NCBI GenBank assembly: GCA_001701075.1
Contig: DAAK01000001.1
Span: 1-11,070, forward strand
Reading direction: 5' to 3'
DNA length: 11,070 nucleotides
Source: Bacteroidales bacterium GP3
GTDB taxonomy: Bacteria > Bacteroidota > Bacteroidia > Bacteroidales > Muribaculaceae
Made by a program: the position numbers and the translations under genes. The notes beneath the pieces are model-generated. The model searched no databases, had not been told where the DNA came from, and saw only the letters and a list, made by a program, of their open reading frames with translations. This document shows positions 6,221-11,070 of the stretch, piece after piece. The first letter of the stretch is position 1. Each line of letters opens with the position of its first letter.

Positions 6221-6873
6221 CCACACATATAGAAGATATTACTCTTGACTCTCTCCTCCCGCGCGTCTTTGCACGGGAGGAGATGCCATATTCTCAAGTA
6301 TGGCGTGAGAAGATTGTTTTCCGTCGTGGCGGAAGATACCTTGTGGAGTCGGCGAGTGGTGGAGGAAAGTCCAGCCTGGCTGCCTTCATTATGGGGAGCC
6401 GTAATGATTATGAAGGGACACTGATGTTTGATGGCAAGGATGTACGCTCTTATTCTATTGCAGAGTGGCAGGATATTCGACGTTCACATATCGCGTATTT
6501 GCCTCAGGAGTTGGCTCTTTTCCCCGAACTCTCTGCCATTGATAATATCAGGCTGAAAGCTGAGATTTCAGGTTTTGCCGACCTCAAGCGTATTGATGAT
6601 TGGCTTGAGTTGCTCGGCATGTCAGGACGTCGTGATTATCCTGCCGGACGTCTTTCCATAGGCCAACAGCAGCGTGTCGCGCTCATTCGCAGTCTTTGCC
6701 AATCTTTTGATTTTATCCTTCTTGACGAACCTGTAAGCCATCTTGATGAAGCCAACAACCGCATCGCTGCCCGAATCGTGGAAGAAGAAGCGGAGCGTCA
6801 GGGTGCCGGTATCATAACATTCTCTGTAGGTAATCCACTCCTCATTGAAAATCCTGAAAAATTGAATCTCTGA
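6217..6873 (+). CDS. ABC transporter ATP-binding protein with altered Walker A and H-loop
   Basis: The 218-aa protein is a single ABC nucleotide-binding domain that would energise the permease encoded next. In order: Walker A SASGGGKS at residues 45-52, in which the usual first Gly is Ser; a Q-loop at YLPQE near 93-97; the signature LSIGQQQRVALIR near 147-159; Walker B FILLDEP near 167-173 and D-loop SHLDE. The usual H-loop Thr-His-Asp is replaced by TFSVG at 201-205, so the switch histidine appears to be absent. The catalytic Glu of Walker B is kept. The pattern recalls a Bacteroidetes LolD/MacB-like subfamily with ASGxGKSS loops. It overlaps the lipoprotein gene by 4 bp and the permease by 1 bp (TGATG). 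The substrate is unknown. Confidence 0.88.
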   Translation: MTTHIEDITLDSLLPRVFAREEMPYSQVWREKIVFRRGGRYLVESASGGGKSSLAAFIMGSRNDYEGTLMFDGKDVRSYSIAEWQDIRRSHIAYLPQELALFPELSAIDNIRLKAEISGFADLKRIDDWLELLGMSGRRDYPAGRLSIGQQQRVALIRSLCQSFDFILLDEPVSHLDEANNRIAARIVEEEAERQGAGIITFSVGNPLLIENPEKLNL

Positions 6874-8078
6874 TGAGCCTTATCTCAAAACTTCTTAGAA
6901 AGAATACTTCTCCAGCACGTCTTGCAGGATTTGCATTATCCAATTTCATTGGTCTCCTGATTGTGGCTGGTGCTGTTATGTTTTATATTGACGCTCGTGG
7001 CATATGGGACGACGATGATAGTTTTGTCAATACTGATTATCTCGTGATCAATAAGAAAGTGACGTCAGCAAGTACTCTCGGTGACCGCGACGCCACTCGC
7101 TTTTCTTCAGAAGACTTGGAATCCCTGCAAGCTAAGCCATGGGTGAGAAGGATAGGGGAATTCAGTTCCTCAGATTTTAGGGTGTATGCTTCCGTCAGCC
7201 AAGGTGGTAGGGGTATGGAGACGGCTCTTTTCTTTGAGTCCGTCCCGGATTCCTTTGTGGATATTCCAGGAAGTGACTGGAAATTTGAGCCGGGACAGAC
7301 CACTCTCCCTGTCATGATTCCTAAAGATTATCTTGCTCTATATAATTTCGGGTTTGCCGGTTCTGCCGGGCTGCCACAGCTTAGCGAGCAACTCCTCAGT
7401 GGCATTCCATTGAAACTTTATATGCGTAGTGAAGACGGTTCTCGCTCAATGTCTATGGAAGGACATATAGTAGGCTTTAGTAATCGTCTGAATACAGTGC
7501 TTGTCCCTGATTCCTTTATGCAATATGCCAATTCCCGACTTGGCGATGACTATTCCGTGGCTCCTTCCCGTCTTATAATAGATGTCTCCTCTCCTGGTGA
7601 TGTGGCAATTTCCGATTATCTTTCAGAACATGGTCTTGAAGTGGCTGGTGATAAATCAGGAAGTTCTGCAGCTTATTTGCTCAAGGTAGTGATAGGCATT
7701 GTGGTCTCGGTCGGTATTCTTATCACCCTGCTCTCGGTATTTGTTTTGATGCTTTCCATTTCATTGTTGATGGAGAAGAATCGGTCCGTTATCCATCGTC
7801 TTCTTATGCTTGGTGCTCCATTACGTGAGGTGGCTGCTCCATATAGTCGTATGATTCTTGTCGGATGTGCGATGGCTTGGATTCTTTCGATGGTTTCATT
7901 AGTGGTTCTAAGGTCGTTCTACTCTGGAGCTCTTGAGGGGCTCGGATTGTCAGCCAATGGTCTTCTATGGGCTATAGTGACCGGCAGTGTGCTTGCACTT
8001 ATAGTGATTGTGGTGAATATTGTGGCTGTCATTCGCAAGGTAAAGGCAGCTTGGGGACTCAAGATGAAGGATGCTTAG
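6873..8078 (+). CDS. FtsX/MacB-fold ABC permease
   Basis: The 401-aa membrane protein has one transmembrane helix near residues 18-39, a periplasmic domain of about 225 residues, then three helices near 268-298, 327-347 and 364-388. This order (TM1, large outer domain, TM2-4) is that of the type VII ABC permeases FtsX, MacB, LolC and LolE, which work by mechanotransmission and do not carry substrate through the membrane. The cytoplasmic loop after TM2 reads LLMEKNRSVIHRLLMLGAPLREV, matching the conserved FtsX-family coupling loop with its MLGA motif. The ATPase is a separate, preceding gene, so the pair resembles LolCE-LolD or FtsX-FtsE more than the fused MacB. Its stop overlaps the DUF2752 start by 8 bp. 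The substrate cannot be told from the sequence; a role in lipoprotein handling or export is inferred from the neighbours. Confidence 0.85.
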   Translation: MSLISKLLRKNTSPARLAGFALSNFIGLLIVAGAVMFYIDARGIWDDDDSFVNTDYLVINKKVTSASTLGDRDATRFSSEDLESLQAKPWVRRIGEFSSSDFRVYASVSQGGRGMETALFFESVPDSFVDIPGSDWKFEPGQTTLPVMIPKDYLALYNFGFAGSAGLPQLSEQLLSGIPLKLYMRSEDGSRSMSMEGHIVGFSNRLNTVLVPDSFMQYANSRLGDDYSVAPSRLIIDVSSPGDVAISDYLSEHGLEVAGDKSGSSAAYLLKVVIGIVVSVGILITLLSVFVLMLSISLLMEKNRSVIHRLLMLGAPLREVAAPYSRMILVGCAMAWILSMVSLVVLRSFYSGALEGLGLSANGLLWAIVTGSVLALIVIVVNIVAVIRKVKAAWGLKMKDA

Positions 8079-8445
8079 TAAAAGGTCGGTTGTGGCACTA
8101 TCGATAATATGTGTGGCCATAGCATTGGCTGTTGCATATTATTTCTTTGACCCTGTCGAAGTCTCTTGGATGCCTCGTTGCATATGGAAAGTTGCGACAG
8201 GAACGGATTGCCCGGGATGTGGTTCACAACGTATGGCTCATTCGCTGATGCATGGTGATTTCAATGGAGCTTGGCATGCCAATGCATATGCCCTTTGTAT
8301 GATACCATTGATAGGATTCTTGATATGGCTGGAGTTCATCAGGGAGAAGTATCCGGGACTCTATAGGAGAGTACATTCTCCTTTTGTAATTTGGACACTT
8401 GTCGTTTCAGTGTTTGCGTGGTGGATACTGAGAAATTTAATATAA
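8071..8445 (+). CDS. DUF2752 small membrane protein
   Basis: The 124-aa protein has three hydrophobic segments, near residues 7-26, 72-91 and 104-121. Between the first two lies the DUF2752 hallmark, a GTDCPGCGSQR stretch with Cys47 and Cys50 in a CxxC arrangement, followed by HANAYAL. The family's function is unknown; the paired cysteines suggest metal or disulphide chemistry, but this is inference. The ATG at 8071 lies inside the end of the permease gene (8-bp overlap), so translational coupling is likely. A 29-bp AT-rich gap leads to the adaptor gene. Length is usual for the family. Confidence 0.88.
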   Translation: MLSKRSVVALSIICVAIALAVAYYFFDPVEVSWMPRCIWKVATGTDCPGCGSQRMAHSLMHGDFNGAWHANAYALCMIPLIGFLIWLEFIREKYPGLYRRVHSPFVIWTLVVSVFAWWILRNLI

Positions 8446-8474
8446 ATTAGAAGTTCGGTTGAATTGAATATATA

Positions 8475-9710
8475 GTGAGTGATATGAAAGGTGAGTCTGG
8501 TAGGCCGTTGTTTCAGACGGATAAAAAGGGATTTATTCCACGATGGATATTCCTTTTAATTGGTGTGCTGGTTATTGTGTCGTTGTCTGTATGGCTGTTG
8601 GTGCGTAGGTCAGGGTCAAGCTTTGGCCCGCTTCCTGAAGTTGATGTTGCTTTGGCAGATACCACCCATATGGAGGTATTCGGTGAATATGAAGGCAGGA
8701 TTCGTGCAAGCCAGTCGGTGGAAGTGACAGCCCGTGTGGAGGGAATCCTGGAGAAGATGCTATTCAAGGAAGGTTCGTTCGTATCTAAAGGTCAGACTCT
8801 TTTCATTATAGATCCAAAACTGTATCAGGCACACGTTGACCGTGCCCGTGCACAGGTTGACCGTGCCAAAGCTTTGCTGGATAAGGCTACGCGAGATCTA
8901 AACCGTATTCGTCCTCTTTATGCCCAGAAAGCCGCCTCTCAGCTCGACCTTGACAATGCCGAGGCGGCAGTGGAATGTGCTGAGGCCGATCTTGAGATTT
9001 GCAAGGTTGATCTTTTGGAGGCTCAGCTCACACTTAGCTATACTCGTGTTGCAGCTCCAATTTCTGGATATATTTCTGAAAGGATGGTTGATGTCGGGGC
9101 TCTTGTCGGTCCGGGCAGTCGTTCCTTACTTGCCACAATTGTCAGGAGTGATACCGTAATGGTGGATTTTTCTATGACATCTCTGGAATATCTTAAGAGT
9201 AAGGATCGTAATGTCAACATTCGCTGTGACGATGACGGTGAGTGTCTTGACAAACTTCCATTGTTTGTTACCATTACTCTTGCAGATGGCACTGAATATC
9301 CATATAAGGGAGTAGTAGATTTCGCAGATCCTGTAGTTGACACAAAGACCGGAACCTTCTCAGTGCGCGCTGAGGTGCCAAATCCGGAGAACCGTCTTCT
9401 TCCAGGTGAGAAGACTAAGGTTAAAGTGCTTATTGAAGTATTGTCAAAGGCTTTGACTGTGCCGGATATAGCTGTGCTGACCGATGGCGATGAAAAGTAT
9501 GTATATGTAGTTTCAACTGAAGGCGAAGTGGAGAAACGTCCAGTCTCAGTCGGTGAGCATGTTGGTAAAAGAATCGTTGTGAAGGATGGCCTTGTGTTGG
9601 GGGAAATGGTCGCTACTGATAAGTTCGGGATCCTTTCGAAAACGGCAAACGTGATACCTGTCCTTATGTCTGATAACAAAACTGCTAAACCATCGGAGGG
9701 TTCGAAATGA
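8475..9710 (+). CDS. Efflux periplasmic adaptor (membrane fusion protein, AcrA/MexA-like)
   Basis: The 411-aa product links an inner-membrane pump to an outer-membrane channel. It has one transmembrane anchor near residues 24-43 instead of the lipid anchor common in AcrA relatives. Next come a first lipoyl half-motif (VTARVEGILEKMLFKEGSFV, starting near 83), an alpha-hairpin coiled coil near 118-187 (HVDRARAQVDRAKALLDK, NAEAAVECAEADLEICK), and the second lipoyl half with AAPISGYISERMVDVGALV. Beta-barrel and membrane-proximal domains follow, with GTFSVRAEVPNPENRLLPGE. These marks fit the RND-adaptor family. The longest frame starts at GTG 8475; an ATG at 8484, three codons later, is an equally good start. 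The stop overlaps the next gene as ATGA. No RND permease is adjacent on the left; the nearest inner-membrane transporter is the FtsX-like permease. Confidence 0.9.
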   Translation: MSDMKGESGRPLFQTDKKGFIPRWIFLLIGVLVIVSLSVWLLVRRSGSSFGPLPEVDVALADTTHMEVFGEYEGRIRASQSVEVTARVEGILEKMLFKEGSFVSKGQTLFIIDPKLYQAHVDRARAQVDRAKALLDKATRDLNRIRPLYAQKAASQLDLDNAEAAVECAEADLEICKVDLLEAQLTLSYTRVAAPISGYISERMVDVGALVGPGSRSLLATIVRSDTVMVDFSMTSLEYLKSKDRNVNIRCDDDGECLDKLPLFVTITLADGTEYPYKGVVDFADPVVDTKTGTFSVRAEVPNPENRLLPGEKTKVKVLIEVLSKALTVPDIAVLTDGDEKYVYVVSTEGEVEKRPVSVGEHVGKRIVVKDGLVLGEMVATDKFGILSKTANVIPVLMSDNKTAKPSEGSK

Positions 9711-11070
9711 AGGGATTAGCTGTATGCGTTGTTGCTTTGACACTGTTGTTGTCGGCATGCTCAGGACTTAAGGATCTTAAGCAGCCCTATGTGCATCATT
9801 TTGATGATTTCTCAAAGATAGATTATGTTGATTCTCTGTGTTTGGCCGACTTGGAATGGTGGAATATCTATTCTGACTCTACACTATGCTCGCTTCTTGA
9901 AAAGGCTATCTACAACAATCGGGATCTCCTGAAGTCAGAGGCTCGATTGGAGCAACTTCGTCAATTATACGGAATATCCAAGACAAACCTTTTGCCAGAA
10001 ATAGGATTTGATGTTTCAGTAGAATACGAGACTTCTGATTATGGAGGGAAAGGTGCATCTACAGCTTCAGCCTATAGAGTTAAGATTCCTGTGTCATGGG
10101 AGATCAATCTATGGGGTTCGCAGATCTGGGCAAGAAGGGAAGCGGAAGCAGAATACATGGCTTCGGAAGAGGATGCTCGTGCGTTGAAGATGGAGTTGAT
10201 AGCTGCCACTGCTGAAACTTATTATACTCTAATGGCTTTGGAAAATGAACTCTCTATCGTGCGTCGCACTATGAAAACGCGTGAGGAGTCGGTCAGGATA
10301 GCCAAATTGCGTTATGAGGGTGGTCTCACTTCGGAAATGCTATATAATCAGACTCTTGTAGAATATTCTTCTGCAGCTGCGCTCGTCCCTATTTTGGAGC
10401 AGAAACTTTATGCTACCCGCAACAAGCTTACTTTGCTGATGGGTGAGGTGCCACAGGATATTAATAATGTCGGACAACTCCCTCAGACTTTCAGAGGCCC
10501 CGAGCGACTTCCTGCCGGCATGCCGTCTGATCTGTTGAAGCGTCGTCCCGATATCCGAGCCGCCGAACAACGTCTCAATGCAGCGAGGGCAAAAGTCGGG
10601 ATAGCATACGCTGATAGATTTCCTTCTTTCAGAATAAGTTTGCTCCCCGGTTTGGAAAATGATGGTCTTGCCAACTTCCTCAAATCTCCTTATAGCGACG
10701 TTTTCGGATCTTTAGCCGGACCGCTCATTGATTTCGGAAGGCGCAAGAAAAAATACAAAGCGTCTATGGCTGCCTATGAGGTGGCCCGACTCGACTACGA
10801 AGATGTGGTATTGAGGGCTTTTACCGAAGTCAACACTATCCTTCATACTTACTATCATGTGCAGGAATCCTGTAAGCGTGCTAAGGAACTTCTGGATGCT
10901 TCAGATGAGTATAACCAGTTGGCACGTCTGCAGTTCCATGCCGGATTGCTCAATTATATCGACGTTCTTGACGCGCAACGAAGCTATTTTGACGCTCAGA
11001 TAGCCTTCTCCAACGCCATCCGTGATCAATACATTGCTCTCATTAACATCTATAAGGCTCTCGGCGGTGG
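9707..11070 (+). CDS. TolC/OprM-type outer-membrane efflux lipoprotein (3' end cut by window)
   Basis: The frame opens at ATG 9707 and is open to the last base (454 codons). It begins with a lipoprotein signal and lipobox LSAC, Cys at residue 18. Two outer-membrane efflux protein repeats follow, about residues 55-250 and 270-450. The second starts with PAGMPSDLLKRRPDIRAAEQRL (269-290 region), the hallmark of the NodT/OprM family that works with RND pumps. Other marks are WWNIYSD early on, GGLTSEM, and the closing LNYIDVLDAQRSYFDAQ...YKALGGG. Members usually end a few residues after ALGGG, so little seems missing. It would form the trimeric outer-membrane channel for the adaptor encoded just before, with a 4-bp overlap. 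The frame shows no internal stop. Confidence 0.92.
   Translation, partial: MKGLAVCVVALTLLLSACSGLKDLKQPYVHHFDDFSKIDYVDSLCLADLEWWNIYSDSTLCSLLEKAIYNNRDLLKSEARLEQLRQLYGISKTNLLPEIGFDVSVEYETSDYGGKGASTASAYRVKIPVSWEINLWGSQIWARREAEAEYMASEEDARALKMELIAATAETYYTLMALENELSIVRRTMKTREESVRIAKLRYEGGLTSEMLYNQTLVEYSSAAALVPILEQKLYATRNKLTLLMGEVPQDINNVGQLPQTFRGPERLPAGMPSDLLKRRPDIRAAEQRLNAARAKVGIAYADRFPSFRISLLPGLENDGLANFLKSPYSDVFGSLAGPLIDFGRRKKKYKASMAAYEVARLDYEDVVLRAFTEVNTILHTYYHVQESCKRAKELLDASDEYNQLARLQFHAGLLNYIDVLDAQRSYFDAQIAFSNAIRDQYIALINIYKALGG

Noticed and set aside
9038..9679. A 213-codon open frame on the minus strand
   Set aside because: It is opposite the adaptor gene; its Ser/Thr-rich translation is typical of the antisense of a coding frame and no start context or family is visible.
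1..11070. CRISPR array, tRNA or rRNA, insertion sequence or phage genes
   Set aside because: No regularly spaced repeats, no tRNA-like sequence, and no transposase or phage motifs were seen on either strand.

Overview
The window looks like a chromosomal segment of a Bacteroidales bacterium, probably of the Muribaculaceae/Bacteroidaceae type. Four things suggest this. Two gene starts are preceded by Bacteroidetes-type promoter elements (-7 TAnnTTTG, with a -33 TTTG in the better of the two). Most genes lack a strong Shine-Dalgarno sequence. The lipoproteins, the DUF4836-like protein and the short RecF and DUF721 proteins resemble Bacteroidales families. A CE15-like secreted esterase lies at the left edge. 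The family-level placement is an inference from remembered protein similarity, not from a search.

Layout. Positions 1-437 (minus strand) hold the N-terminal part of a secreted alpha/beta-hydrolase of the glucuronoyl-esterase type, cut by the window edge. A 438-bp AT-rich divergent intergenic region follows. It carries promoters facing both ways, a perfect 18-bp-arm inverted repeat (673-710) and a doubtful 29-codon minus-strand ORF. Every gene from 876 to the right edge is on the plus strand. The first block is a housekeeping run: uracil phosphoribosyltransferase (upp), recF, a DUF721/DciA-like gene and a hotdog-fold thioesterase. After a 118-bp gap with a second, imperfect copy of the inverted repeat come a TPR-like helical protein and lumazine synthase (ribH).

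The second block (4925 to the end) is an envelope block with very tight spacing: DUF4836-like lipoprotein, ABC ATPase, FtsX/MacB-fold permease, DUF2752 membrane protein, a membrane-fusion (periplasmic adaptor) protein and a TolC/OprM-type outer-membrane factor. Overlaps of 4, 1 and 8 bp link the first four of these genes, and a 4-bp overlap links the adaptor to the outer-membrane factor. The outer-membrane factor runs off the right edge, probably within a few codons of its end.

How they fit together. The left block supplies pyrimidine salvage, recombination and replication functions and riboflavin synthesis. The right block is a trans-envelope export unit. The adaptor and outer-membrane factor look like parts of an RND tripartite pump, but no RND permease gene lies between or before them. 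Either the pump is downstream of the window, or the adjacent ABC ATPase and FtsX-like permease are the motor of a MacAB-TolC-like machine. That unresolved pairing is the most interesting functional question here. The inverted-repeat pair and the degenerate ABC ATPase motifs are the other points worth a second look.
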